Shown: positions 30,964-38,787 of the stretch, piece by piece
Numbering within the stretch: the stretch's first letter is position 1
Layout: each line of letters begins with the position of its first letter
Assembly: GCA_903862845.1 (NCBI GenBank)
Contig: CAIOZS010000240.1
Span: 1-58,437, forward strand
DNA: 58,437 bases
Source of the DNA: an uncultured Thermoleophilia bacterium
GTDB taxonomy: Bacteria; Actinomycetota; Thermoleophilia; UBA2241
Direction of reading: 5' to 3'
Program-made: the position numbers and the translations under genes
The notes under the pieces: model-generated
The model's database searches: none
What the model saw: the letters and a program-made list of their open reading frames with translations, nothing else
What the model was told of the DNA's origin: nothing

Positions 30964-31024
30964 TGCTGATGCAGCGGCAGTGACAACGTGCACCGGGACT
31001 GCTGGATCAGGAGCTGCATCAGCA
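30964..31024. repeat. 12-base inverted repeat with 37-base spacer
   Basis: TGCTGATGCAGC (30964-30975) and GCTGCATCAGCA (31013-31024) are perfect inverted copies. The element starts three bases beyond the RES/Xre operator repeats. No gene lies in the interval 30962-31164, which is otherwise unremarkable. Confidence 0.6.
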
Positions 31025-31164
31025 CGGGACGTCAAGACCCTGCCGCATGCGTGCCGAGGGCGTGGTGGTCACCGCGCGACCGCTGCGCCGCCGGCGCCGA
31101 CGGGGCTCGCCTGGACAGCGGAATCCGCACGATCCTCGTATGCCGCGGCCGGCAAGGCTGCGCG

Positions 31165-31470
31165 CTAGCCTGCCTTCGCGCGGACCTGGACCTCTCGCTC
31201 CAACCGCTCGCCGAGCTCGTCGGCGGCGACATCGAGGTCGTAATCGGACTGCAGCCCGAGCCAGAACTGCGGCGAGGTGCCGAAGTAGCGCCCCAGACGC
31301 AGCGCCGTGTCGGCGCTCACGCGGCGCTTGTGCAGGACGATCTCGTTGATGCGCCGCGGGGGCACGCCGAGGCTCAGGCCCAGCCGGTTCTGGCTGAGGC
31401 CCAGCGGCTTCAGGAACTCTTCGAGCAGCACCTCTCCCGGATGGACCGGAGGGAGCCTCTTCTCACTCAT
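31165..31470 (-). CDS. higA: HigA antitoxin
   Basis: The 101-residue protein has the HigA layout: PVHPGEVLLEEFLKPLGLSQ at the N-terminus, then a helix-turn-helix (QNRLGLSLGVPPRRINEIVL), RRVSADTALRLGRYFGTSPQ and FWLGLQSDYDL, as in the HTH-type HigA/VapI family. It binds the HigB toxin and the operator. The start at 31470 is chosen because the conserved region begins there; a longer frame upstream is arginine-rich noise. It lies 14 bases after higB, the toxin-first order usual for HigBA. Confidence 0.9.
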   Translation of the reverse strand: MSEKRLPPVHPGEVLLEEFLKPLGLSQNRLGLSLGVPPRRINEIVLHKRRVSADTALRLGRYFGTSPQFWLGLQSDYDLDVAADELGERLEREVQVRAKAG

Positions 31471-31484
31471 GCGCGCTGACTTCC

Positions 31485-31766
31485 TCAGTGGTAGTCGCAG
31501 ATCTCGACCTCGTGGGCGCCGCCGCCGCGCCATCGAAAACAGATGCGCCACTGGTCGTTGATGCGGATGCTGTGTTGGCCTGCCCGGTCGCCGGAGAGCT
31601 TCTCCTGCCGGTTGGCGGGCGAACTGCGCAGATCGACAAGATCGGCGGCGTTGTTCAGCATCCGCAGCCTGCGCAGCGCCACCGTCTGGATGTCGTTCGG
31701 CAGCCTGCCGGAGAATCTGCGGTCGAAGATCCGCTCCGTCTCGCTGTCGCGGAACGACTTGATCAT
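31485..31766 (-). CDS. higB: HigB toxin
   Basis: The 93-residue protein matches HigB/RelE-type mRNA interferases: MIKSFRDSETERIFDRRFSG at the N-terminus, RRLRMLNNAADLVDLRSSPA, and the C-terminal QHSIRINDQWRICFRWRGGG segment with the catalytic-site arginine and the EVEICDYH ending. It precedes higA. A 21-base palindrome immediately upstream overlaps its promoter. Length and motifs are intact. Confidence 0.92.
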   Translation of the reverse strand: MIKSFRDSETERIFDRRFSGRLPNDIQTVALRRLRMLNNAADLVDLRSSPANRQEKLSGDRAGQHSIRINDQWRICFRWRGGGAHEVEICDYH

Positions 31767-31774
31767 GGGACCAT

Positions 31775-31796
31775 GGTATAACGCGACGCGTTATAC
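31775..31796 (-). promoter_or_regulatory. higBA operator palindrome and promoter
   Basis: GTATAACGCG (31776-31785) and CGCGTTATAC (31787-31796) are perfect ten-base arms around a single base. On the minus strand TATACC (31775-31780) inside the palindrome is eight bases before the higB ATG and serves as the likely -10 box, so bound HigA would block transcription directly. Confidence 0.75.
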
Positions 31797-31924
31797 GTCA
31801 AAGGGGTAGATGGTGGAGTGTGGGAGCCACGCTGGAGCCTTGCGGACCTCGGCGAGCTGCTCCCGCGCATCTCCGCCCTACCGACGGGCGCATCTCCACG
31901 CGTGCCGTGACGCGCTCGCGGGAC

Positions 31925-32023
31925 TCAGGGGCTAGTGTCCTGAGTCGTTAAGTCGTGGGCGAGCCTTGCGCGGGCGGCATGGTCGAGTCGGAGGGCCTCA
32001 CGTCTGAGTTCGTCAACGGTCAT
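31925..32023 (-). pseudogene. truncated addiction-module antitoxin
   Basis: A 32-codon frame reads MTVDELRREALRLDHAARAR then LAHDLTTQD, the N-terminal helix pattern of the same family as the antitoxin at 148, and then stops. The rest of the antitoxin and any ParE gene are missing. The flanking stretch 31797-31924 shows nothing I recognise. Confidence 0.5.
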
Positions 32024-32153
32024 CGCATCACGCCTCGCAGCGAAGGAACTGGGTGCATCGATTGTACCGCCGCGGCCCCCAAGCGACGCAGGATGACAAT
32101 GGGCGCGTTGGGACTGACAAGAGGGCCTGGCAACTTCCGGCACGCGCCGACAA

Positions 32154-32249
32154 GTCCGTCGCGACCCGCAGCGTTGCCGACCCCCGCACGCGGTCTTCCT
32201 TGATATCGAGCAGAGCCTCGTTGGCCTGCTCGAGGTCGTACTCCTGCAA
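32154..32249 (-). pseudogene. duplicated 3' end of the zinc alcohol dehydrogenase gene
   Basis: The minus strand reads LQEYDLEQANEALLDIKEDR then VRGSATLRVATD, almost identical to the last 32 residues of the intact dehydrogenase encoded at 32775-33959 (four differences). The similarity continues past the stop codon, which has become TTG here. Nothing upstream of the fragment belongs to the dehydrogenase; the hicBA operon lies between the fragment and the intact gene. Confidence 0.85.
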
Positions 32250-32291
32250 GGACAGAGGGGTCAAGTGGCGCTTGGGGTCAGGCCGCCCGCC

Positions 32292-32498
32292 TCACAGGTC
32301 GTCTTCCGAGAGCTCCGCCAGCTTCATCAGGTTCTTGAGCAGCGCACCCTTGCGGTCGCGATGCTCGTGGACCGGGATCGAGAGGCGGACGACGCTGCCG
32401 GGCTTGCCGTAGATGTGATGGCTGCCGTGCACCCGGAGTAGAGTCCAGCCCTTGCGCTCGACGGCGCCGGCGAGATCGCGGCCTGAGACCGACTTCAT
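32292..32498 (-). CDS. hicA: HicA toxin
   Basis: The 68-residue protein has the HicA (YcfA-like) double-stranded-RNA-binding-fold pattern: SGRDLAGAVERKGWTLLRVH then GSHHIYGKPG, with the catalytic histidine in GSHH, followed by VRLSIPVHEHRDRKGALLKN and LMKLAELSEDD. It is an mRNA interferase. Its start overlaps the hicB stop by four bases. Here the antitoxin gene comes first. Confidence 0.9.
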   Translation of the reverse strand: MKSVSGRDLAGAVERKGWTLLRVHGSHHIYGKPGSVVRLSIPVHEHRDRKGALLKNLMKLAELSEDDL

Positions 32499-32698
32499 AC
32501 GGCGATGTCGATGACCCGGTCGTGCTTTCCGGACTGGACAGGAGCAACCTCGACGGCGAGACAGCCCTCGATGGCTTCGCGCACGTTGTCGAGCAGCTCG
32601 TCGTAGGACTCAGCCTGCGTGGCGCAGCCGGGGATGGCCGGCACCTCAGCCCAGAAGCCGCCTTCTTCCGCCTCGTGAACGACTACCTTGAGCTGCAT
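32495..32698 (-). CDS. hicB: HicB antitoxin (short form)
   Basis: The 67-residue protein has the degraded RNase H-like fold of HicB: LKVVVHEAEEGGFWAEVPAI followed by PGCATQAESYDELLDNVREA and IEGCLAV. This is the short form, without an added DNA-binding domain, so regulation may need another factor. A GAGGAAG ribosome binding site precedes the ATG. The pair sits between the intact dehydrogenase gene and the duplicated fragment of that gene. Confidence 0.9.
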   Translation of the reverse strand: MQLKVVVHEAEEGGFWAEVPAIPGCATQAESYDELLDNVREAIEGCLAVEVAPVQSGKHDRVIDIAV

Positions 32699-32774
32699 CG
32701 GGACTTCCTCGTTGGTGTCGGTCGCGGCCAGATGAGTATGCCGCCTGGGGTCCGGCGGCTTCCGCGCGCGCCGG

Positions 32775-33959
32775 TCAATCCGTCGCGACTCTCAACACAG
32801 CCGACCCCCGCACGCGATCCTCCTTGAGGTCGAGCAGCGCCTCGCTGGCCTGCTCGAGGTCGTACTCCTGCACGCGGCTCACGACGGGGATGAGGGCCGC
32901 GTCGCGCAGCAGCTCGCGGGCGTCCTGGCGCGTCGAGTTGGCGACGCTGCGGATCACGCGCTCGTGGTAGATCCACGGGTACTCGATGGGCGGGATGGGC
33001 GAAGAGTAGATCCCGCCCAGCGCCACGATGCCGCCTTTGTCGAGGCGGCGCAGGGCGTCGACGGCGAGCTCGCCGGCGGGGGCGAAGACGATGGCCGCGT
33101 CGTAGAGCACACCGGGGTCGTCGCTCGCTTCGCCGGCCCAGACGGCGCCGAGCTCGCGCGCCATCGCCCGGTGCTCTTCGTCGCGGGCGACGCCGTACAC
33201 CTCCCAGCCGCGCCAGATGGCGACCTGCGTGCAGAGCGACGCCGCCGAGCCGAAGCCGTAGATGCCGAGGCGGCGCGGATGATCGCTGGGAGCCGGCGGC
33301 GCGGGCGGCCAGTCGGGCCAGCGCTCGCGCTCCTTGACGGCGGTCAGCTCGGCGGCCGCAGACTCGCCGCCCCCGCCCGGCGCGCCCGGTAGCCCGGCGC
33401 CCTGGCCCACTACGCCGATCAGCCGCAAGCAGCGATACCCGATGATGCCGGCGCACAGCAGCGGCGCGGCGGCCATGGCGGTCATGCCGGGCGGCAGACG
33501 GTAGACAAAGCCGGCCGGCGCCACCGTGTATTCGGCGAAGCCGCCGTCCACGTCCCAGCCGGTGAACAGCGCATGCTCGCAAAGGTTCTCGTCGCCGCGC
33601 CGGCAGAAGCGGCAGGTCTCGTCGGTCTGGTGCAGCCACGGCACCCCGACGCGGTCGCCGACGGCCAGCGGCGCGCCCGGTTCGCCGCCGGGCGCGACAA
33701 GCTCCGCGCCGGCACCGAGCGCCACGACCTCACCGACGATCTGGTGTCCGGGGACGACCGGCGAGCGATGCGGCGGCAGCTCGCCCTCGAGGATGTGCAG
33801 GTCGGTGCGGCAGACGCCGCAGGCCAGCACGCGCAGCAGCACCTGGCCGGGGCCGGGCGCGGGAACAGGCAGCTCGACGAGCCGGAGCGGCCTCTCGGCC
33901 GCCGGCGCCGGCGCCGCGAGCTGCATCGCCCGCATCGTCGCGGGAATCGTCTCGCTCAT
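32775..33959 (-). CDS. zinc-dependent alcohol dehydrogenase
   Basis: The 394-residue protein is a medium-chain dehydrogenase: ACGVCRTDLHILEGELP (catalytic-zinc Cys), PVVPGHQIVGEVVALG (His/Glu), CRFCRRGDENLCEHALFTG (structural-zinc cysteines), LLCAGIIGYRCL, and the Rossmann part LGIYGFGSAASLCTQVA. This pattern fits the zinc-binding alcohol dehydrogenase family related to TIGR02822. An Ala/Gly/Pro-rich segment of about 45 residues is inserted just before the Rossmann glycine motif (about residues 195-240), which is unusual. The start ATG at 33959 is chosen because AGGAGG lies six bases ahead. The substrate is unknown. Its 3' end is duplicated at 32154. Confidence 0.9.
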   Translation of the reverse strand: MSETIPATMRAMQLAAPAPAAERPLRLVELPVPAPGPGQVLLRVLACGVCRTDLHILEGELPPHRSPVVPGHQIVGEVVALGAGAELVAPGGEPGAPLAVGDRVGVPWLHQTDETCRFCRRGDENLCEHALFTGWDVDGGFAEYTVAPAGFVYRLPPGMTAMAAAPLLCAGIIGYRCLRLIGVVGQGAGLPGAPGGGGESAAAELTAVKERERWPDWPPAPPAPSDHPRRLGIYGFGSAASLCTQVAIWRGWEVYGVARDEEHRAMARELGAVWAGEASDDPGVLYDAAIVFAPAGELAVDALRRLDKGGIVALGGIYSSPIPPIEYPWIYHERVIRSVANSTRQDARELLRDAALIPVVSRVQEYDLEQASEALLDLKEDRVRGSAVLRVATD

Positions 33960-34008
33960 CGTCATCCTCCTGGTTGACGGAGGGTCCACGCCCCGGCGCG
34001 CCGCCGGC

Positions 34009-34911
34009 CTACGACAGCACGTCCTTGCGCCGGAACAGCAAGTAGGCGACGAGCGTCAGCCCGAAGCTCCAGGCGCCGAACGACGCCAGGCCCTTGAGGA
34101 TCGGCGTCCAGTAGATGGGGTCGCGGAAGAAGCTCACGTACTCGAGGAAGTAGTTGGGGAACACCCATGGCCGCAGCCAGGCGAAGTAGCTGAAGGCGAT
34201 GACGATCTGCACCACGATGTAGAAGATCACTGCGCCGATGAGCGCCGTGAGGCTCGAGTCGGTGAGCACAGAGAAGAGGAGCGCCAGCGACACCATGCAC
34301 GACATCGCCGCCAGACCGTACAGGAACACCAGCCCGGTGAGGCCGAGGCCGTGGACCACGCTCAGCGTGGTACCCGACAGCGTGACCATGGGGTGCAGAC
34401 CGAAGAACAGCCCGCCGAACACCACGCCGCCGACGAGCACGAGCAGAAAGCCGACGGCGAGGTAGAGCATCGCCACGACCCACTTGCTGAGGAGCATCGA
34501 CCCGCGCTTGACGGGGCGCAGAAGGATGATGCGCAGCGTCCCCAGCTCGGCCTCTCCGGCGACCATGTAGCCGGCGACCATGCTCGCGGCCATCGGCAGC
34601 AGAAACGGCAGGAGCGCCGACAGCGACGCCAGCGGCACGTACATGCCGTTGCCGAGCACTCGGTCCAGGAATGCCGGCCCTCCCCCGCCACCGTTCTCAT
34701 GCGGGCCGCTCCCGGCCAGCTTGAGGGCCAGTGAGACGAGGAACGGGATGGCGAGCATGCCGGCCCAGATGAGATAGCTGCGGCGCTGGAAGAGCAGCTT
34801 GATCCACTCGCGGCGCAGCGGACCCCAGGCGTGGCCGCGCATCCCGGGCGCCGTGCTGCCGTGGGCGCCGGAGGAGGAGGAGGCGGGCGCGTCTGCGGGC
34901 ACGGCGCTCAT
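34009..34911 (-). CDS. ABC-2 type transporter permease
   Basis: The 300-residue protein has six membrane helices (first at about residue 47, YLIWAGMLAIPFLVSLAL). The cytoplasmic pattern AGEAELGTLRIILLRPVKRG after helix 2 is typical of ABC-2 permeases that associate with BcrA/CcmA-type ATPases. The N-terminal 30 residues are Ser/Ala-rich and probably unstructured. It overlaps the ATPase gene by four bases and is surely its partner. The substrate of the exporter is unknown; the neighbouring LolA-like protein suggests a cell-envelope role. Confidence 0.88.
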   Translation of the reverse strand: MSAVPADAPASSSSGAHGSTAPGMRGHAWGPLRREWIKLLFQRRSYLIWAGMLAIPFLVSLALKLAGSGPHENGGGGGPAFLDRVLGNGMYVPLASLSALLPFLLPMAASMVAGYMVAGEAELGTLRIILLRPVKRGSMLLSKWVVAMLYLAVGFLLVLVGGVVFGGLFFGLHPMVTLSGTTLSVVHGLGLTGLVFLYGLAAMSCMVSLALLFSVLTDSSLTALIGAVIFYIVVQIVIAFSYFAWLRPWVFPNYFLEYVSFFRDPIYWTPILKGLASFGAWSFGLTLVAYLLFRRKDVLS

Positions 34912-35963
34912 CGCCGCCTCCCCAGCACGCGAGCGATGCCGCGGCGGCGGCTCTCGGTCGCAGGCTTGGCGTCGTCGGCGCCGGTGAGCTCGAGGAAGAA
35001 GTCCTCGAGGCCCTGCTCCGGCGCCGGCACGACGGCGCGCACGGCGAGGCCGTCGGCGACCAGCCGGCGCACCATCTCGGGCACCGTCTCCTCACCGGCC
35101 TGCACGACGAGGAAGCCGTCGTCCTCGATCACGCCGGCGGCGCCGAACTGGGCGCGCAGCGTCGCCGCGGCGCGGCTCTGGTCGTCGGTGAGCACTTTGA
35201 CGGCGTCGTTCTGCGGGCGCAGCTCCGAGACGGGGCCCTGCACGACGATTCGCCCCCGATTGAGGATCACGGCGCGCGTGCACACCTGCTCCACTTCGTG
35301 CAGCAGGTGTGAGCTCAGGAAGACGGTGGTACCGGACGCGCCCAGCTCGCGGATGAGCTCGCGGACGTCCTTCATCCCGCGCGGATCGAGGCCGCTCGTG
35401 GGCTCGTCGAGCACGATGAGCTCCGGCGAATGCAGCAGCGCCTGAGCGATGCCGAGGCGCTGCTTCATGCCGTGGCTAAAGCCGCCCACGCGAGACTCGG
35501 AGCGCTCGCGCAGGCCGGCGATCTCGAGCACCTCGTCGATGCGCTCCTCGCTCACCGGACCGCTCATGCTGCCCAGCAGGCGGAGGTTCCGCCGCGCGCT
35601 CATGAGCGGGTAGAAGGTGGGGTCGTCGACGAACCCGGCCACGTGACGCAGGGCGCCCTGGAGCTGGCCGGGTACGCGGTGGCCGCAAACCTCGGCGTGA
35701 CCGCTCGTCGGGTGGATCAGGCCGAGGACGAGCCGGATCACCGTCGTCTTGCCGGCGCCGTTGGGGCCCAGGAAGCCGAAGACGTCGCCGCGGCAGACCT
35801 GCATGTCCAGAGCGTCGACGGCGAGCAACGTGCCGAACTGCTTGGTCAGGGCGTGGGTGCTGAGCACGACGGGGCGGCCGGAGCAGTTCTGCTGCTCCGG
35901 CCGCCCCGTCGACTCGCTCTGCGTCTGCGCTTCCGCGACGGCTTGCGTCACGCCATCGTCCAA
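34908..35963 (-). CDS. ABC transporter ATP-binding protein
   Basis: The 351-residue protein contains Walker A (FLGPNGAGKTTVIRL, about residue 65), a Q-loop region, the signature (VGGFSHGMKQRLGIAQALLH), Walker B (LIVLDEPTSGLDP) and the H-loop (VFLSSHLLHEVEQ). A C-terminal extension of about 100 residues follows. The start is probably TTG at 35963, one base after the stop of the LolA-like gene. GTG codons a few residues later are alternatives. It energises the permease encoded next. Confidence 0.92.
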   Translation of the reverse strand: MDDGVTQAVAEAQTQSESTGRPEQQNCSGRPVVLSTHALTKQFGTLLAVDALDMQVCRGDVFGFLGPNGAGKTTVIRLVLGLIHPTSGHAEVCGHRVPGQLQGALRHVAGFVDDPTFYPLMSARRNLRLLGSMSGPVSEERIDEVLEIAGLRERSESRVGGFSHGMKQRLGIAQALLHSPELIVLDEPTSGLDPRGMKDVRELIRELGASGTTVFLSSHLLHEVEQVCTRAVILNRGRIVVQGPVSELRPQNDAVKVLTDDQSRAAATLRAQFGAAGVIEDDGFLVVQAGEETVPEMVRRLVADGLAVRAVVPAPEQGLEDFFLELTGADDAKPATESRRRGIARVLGRRR

Positions 35964-35964
35964 A

Positions 35965-37332
35965 TCAATGCACGGAACCGACGAACGCCTGTAGGTCGGC
36001 GGCGGGCACCATGCCCGCGGCCGCCAGCGTAGTGTCGCCCTGCTGCCACACGGAGACGCCGCCCAGCGGCGTCATGAACGAGCGCACGGTGACGCCGTTC
36101 ACGGATGTCGTGTCGACGAGCGCGGGGAGCTGCGCGAGCTGCTTCTGCAGTTCCGGCGTGGTGGCCGTCTCGGCCAGCACGATAGTGCCGAAGCCCTTGC
36201 CGTAGAGGAGCACGGCGATTGGGCCGGTCGGCGTCGTGGCCGAGCTGTTCGCGGCCGTACCGAACCCGCCCATGCCGGTCGCTCCGAGGAGCTTCATGAC
36301 CGGCTGGTCGAGCGCGGTGAGCGGGCCGCCCTTGTCGATGACGGCGGCCCAGTTGAACGGCCGCGCGGTGTAGCCCTGCGCCGCGGCGAGCGGGAAGGAG
36401 ACCAGCTTCTGCGCCTCAGGGATGGTGAGCAGTGCGCTGTGCAGCAGGTTCTGCATCTGCGTCTGCTGCGCCTTGGTGGGCTCGGCCTTGTTGCCATGCG
36501 CGGCCCCGGTCTGGCCCTGCGTCGCCTTGCTGAGGTCGATCGTCTTGGTGGTCACCGTCGTGCCGGGCGGCGGCGTGAAGTCGTAGGTCGACGCGGGAAC
36601 GGCGTCGTACGAGACTGTCGTGAAACCGAACTGGAGCACCGGTGAGGTGCCGCCTTTGGCCGTCACCTGAAGTTGCAGCGGCACGTAGGTCTGCCCGTCG
36701 ATCGCGGCCTGCACCGAACCCAGCGCCGTGTCGGGGGCGGTCGGCGTCATAGCGATGAAGTAGACCTCACGACCGGCCACCACGCCCTGGCCGGTTACCG
36801 TGACGTCGGCGTAGGGCGCGAGCTGCTGCAGAAACGCTGAGATCGCCGCCGGGGTCGCCATGGTCGGCGACGGCAGCGGCGTCGGCGTGGAGCCATCGGT
36901 CGGCGGCGTGCCCGTGACGATGATGTGCTTGGCCGTGTTGGCGGCGTAGTCGTAGAGCCAAGCGTCGCGCGCCGCGCTGTTGGCGACCATCGTTTGATCG
37001 CCGCCGCTGGCCTGCGACTCCAGGCGCACGCCGCCGTCGCTCATCCAGATGCGTCCCGAGCCACTGGCGGCGAGCGGCAGCTTGGCCGAGGTGCCGAAGT
37101 TGCTGCCGGTCAGCGCCGACATGTCGCCGAGCAGGTTGTTCTGCCAGGCAACGTCACCGCTGATGCTCGTGGTCTGCTGGTCCTGCTGCGCCATCTTCGC
37201 GAGAAGGTCTGACGCTGAGATGGCGGGCAGGGGGTTGGTCTGGTCGGCGCCCGCGACCGCGACGATGCCGGCGATGAGGCCTGCTGCCGCAAGCACGGCG
37301 ACGAGGATGAAGATCGTGAGCTTGGTTCGCAT
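35965..37332 (-). CDS. exported LolA-like protein
   Basis: The 455-residue protein has an N-terminal signal anchor (KLTIFILVAVLAAAGLIAG). A beta-rich body follows with SDLLAKMAQQDQQTTSISGD, VAWQNNLL, DAWLYDYAANTAKHIIV and VYFIAMTPTAPDTALGSVQA, as in LolA/LppX-fold proteins such as the DUF2092 group that sit beside ABC transporters in actinobacteria. A Thr/Pro/Ala-rich linker and a second domain (about residues 310-455) complete it. The start at 37332 follows GAAGGAG. It probably binds a lipid or lipoprotein at the outer face and is co-transcribed with the ABC genes. Confidence 0.7.
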   Translation of the reverse strand: MRTKLTIFILVAVLAAAGLIAGIVAVAGADQTNPLPAISASDLLAKMAQQDQQTTSISGDVAWQNNLLGDMSALTGSNFGTSAKLPLAASGSGRIWMSDGGVRLESQASGGDQTMVANSAARDAWLYDYAANTAKHIIVTGTPPTDGSTPTPLPSPTMATPAAISAFLQQLAPYADVTVTGQGVVAGREVYFIAMTPTAPDTALGSVQAAIDGQTYVPLQLQVTAKGGTSPVLQFGFTTVSYDAVPASTYDFTPPPGTTVTTKTIDLSKATQGQTGAAHGNKAEPTKAQQTQMQNLLHSALLTIPEAQKLVSFPLAAAQGYTARPFNWAAVIDKGGPLTALDQPVMKLLGATGMGGFGTAANSSATTPTGPIAVLLYGKGFGTIVLAETATTPELQKQLAQLPALVDTTSVNGVTVRSFMTPLGGVSVWQQGDTTLAAAGMVPAADLQAFVGSVH

Positions 37333-37422
37333 GGTGACTCCTTCAGGAGATAGTCCGCTGCATACTGTGTACCCCCCTTTGGCGCGCGAGGCAACCTTGC
37401 AGGCGGGCGCCGTAACCATTCT

Positions 37423-38673
37423 TCACGGCAGCGAAAGGACGTACTCCTTCCAGCCCGCGAAGAAATCGTCCCAGCTCACGCCCAGCGCCACACGGGTCGC
37501 CTTGTCGATGCCTTCTCTGGTGAGGTCGGAGTCGGCGACCGCGGTGACGAACGGTCTGAGCTTGGCGAGCCCCCAGCGGTCGAGGACGTACAGCACCACC
37601 GACGCGGCCTCCAGATACGCGAGCCGCACCTGCTCCGTGGAGTTGCCCATCCAGAGATCTCCGGCGGCCATGGCGTCGAGCAGCGGCCATAGCTGGTTGC
37701 CGCTGGCCACCTCTTCACGCAGCGGAGTCCAGTCGCGCCCTCCCTCGACCGCCGTGGCCAGCCCTTCGAGCAGAAACGTGGGGGCGTGCGCGGTCTTCGC
37801 GAACCACTGCCCGGTGTAGGCGTGCGTCATCTCGTGGGCGAGCATCAGCGGCATCCAGGCGCCGGTGCCGTCGAGCGACGGACCGAGCACCCCGACGTCG
37901 CGGATGCGCCACGGCCGCGCAGCGACGCGCGGCCCCGCGTTGGAGAAGAACCTGATCCTGTTCTCGTCCGGACCGCCGCCCAGCGAGGCCTTCAGGTCCT
38001 CCAGGGACGAGTACACCGAGACGAGCACGGAGGCGTCCGGTTTGACGCCGACCAGCGCGAGGCGCGCTCGGGCGGCAGCGCCGGCGTCGGCCAGCATCTC
38101 CGCCCTGTCCCTCGCGCGCCGGTCGGCGAGCACGAGGAGCCCGTTGCGACTCACGGCCACCGGGTCGTGAAAGGCCATCAGGTACTGGCGCATGACAGCC
38201 GGCGGCGTGTCGTCACCTGTCGCGACGACGCGAGAGCCGAGCAGCTCCAGATCGAGGATGCGCTCGCCGCCGATGCGATCGCGCGGACCCGTGCTGCCGA
38301 GCTGCCCGACGGCGCGCACGTCGAAGCGGCCGGGCACGCCGGGCACCGGTGTGCCGAGCAGGGCGAGCCGGGTCCACGGCAGCGGCGAAAGGTGCCGGAA
38401 GAGCTCGCCCAGCGCATGGCGGGCGCGGGGGCTGGAGGCGGGCAAGGCGGCGCGGTAGGCGGCGCGGTCTTTGGCGCGCAGCGCCTCTGCCGCGCGGTTC
38501 AGCGCCACCCGCGCCTCCTCCGGCGTGGCCGCCCGGACAACCTGCGGCAGCGCCGCCTGGGGCTCTTTGAAGGCCAGCGGCAGGAAGAAGACGAAGCCGG
38601 CGAGGACGAAGACGGCGCCGGCCACGATCATCATCATCAGCCAGGGGCGCACGGTGCGGCGAGCGGAGTCCAT
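37423..38673 (-). CDS. membrane-anchored HEXXH metallopeptidase (peptidase MA type)
   Basis: The 416-residue protein has one N-terminal membrane helix (WLMMMIVAGAVFVLAGFVFF) and an extracellular domain. The zinc site is LAHEMTHAYTGQWF (H-E-x-x-H), with the third ligand probably in TFLLEGLATAVEGG, as in the gluzincin-like peptidase MA family. The N-terminal extracellular half (about residues 50-190) has no recognised domain. The start at 38673 has TACAAT six bases upstream (leaderless). It is divergent from capA. Confidence 0.8.
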   Translation of the reverse strand: MDSARRTVRPWLMMMIVAGAVFVLAGFVFFLPLAFKEPQAALPQVVRAATPEEARVALNRAAEALRAKDRAAYRAALPASSPRARHALGELFRHLSPLPWTRLALLGTPVPGVPGRFDVRAVGQLGSTGPRDRIGGERILDLELLGSRVVATGDDTPPAVMRQYLMAFHDPVAVSRNGLLVLADRRARDRAEMLADAGAAARARLALVGVKPDASVLVSVYSSLEDLKASLGGGPDENRIRFFSNAGPRVAARPWRIRDVGVLGPSLDGTGAWMPLMLAHEMTHAYTGQWFAKTAHAPTFLLEGLATAVEGGRDWTPLREEVASGNQLWPLLDAMAAGDLWMGNSTEQVRLAYLEAASVVLYVLDRWGLAKLRPFVTAVADSDLTREGIDKATRVALGVSWDDFFAGWKEYVLSLP

Positions 38674-38787
38674 GCCCCCATTGTACGCGGCTTCCGGACG
38701 GCCACATCGACGCCGCGCGGGCGCCTGCGCAGGCTGCCGGCGTCCGGCAGTTGGCCTGACCCCGGCGCGCGTGTACCCTAGCTGCAC
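38674..38787. promoter_or_regulatory. divergent promoters of the peptidase and capA genes
   Basis: On the minus strand TACAAT (38680-38685) is six bases from the peptidase ATG. On the plus strand TACCCT (38774-38779) is eight bases from the capA ATG. Neither start has a Shine-Dalgarno sequence, so both messages are probably leaderless. Confidence 0.5.

Noticed and set aside
35965-37332. Reading the LolA-like protein as evidence for an outer membrane
   Set aside because: The fold also occurs in actinobacterial lipoproteins and DUF2092 proteins; no Lol, Bam or Lpt genes are seen.
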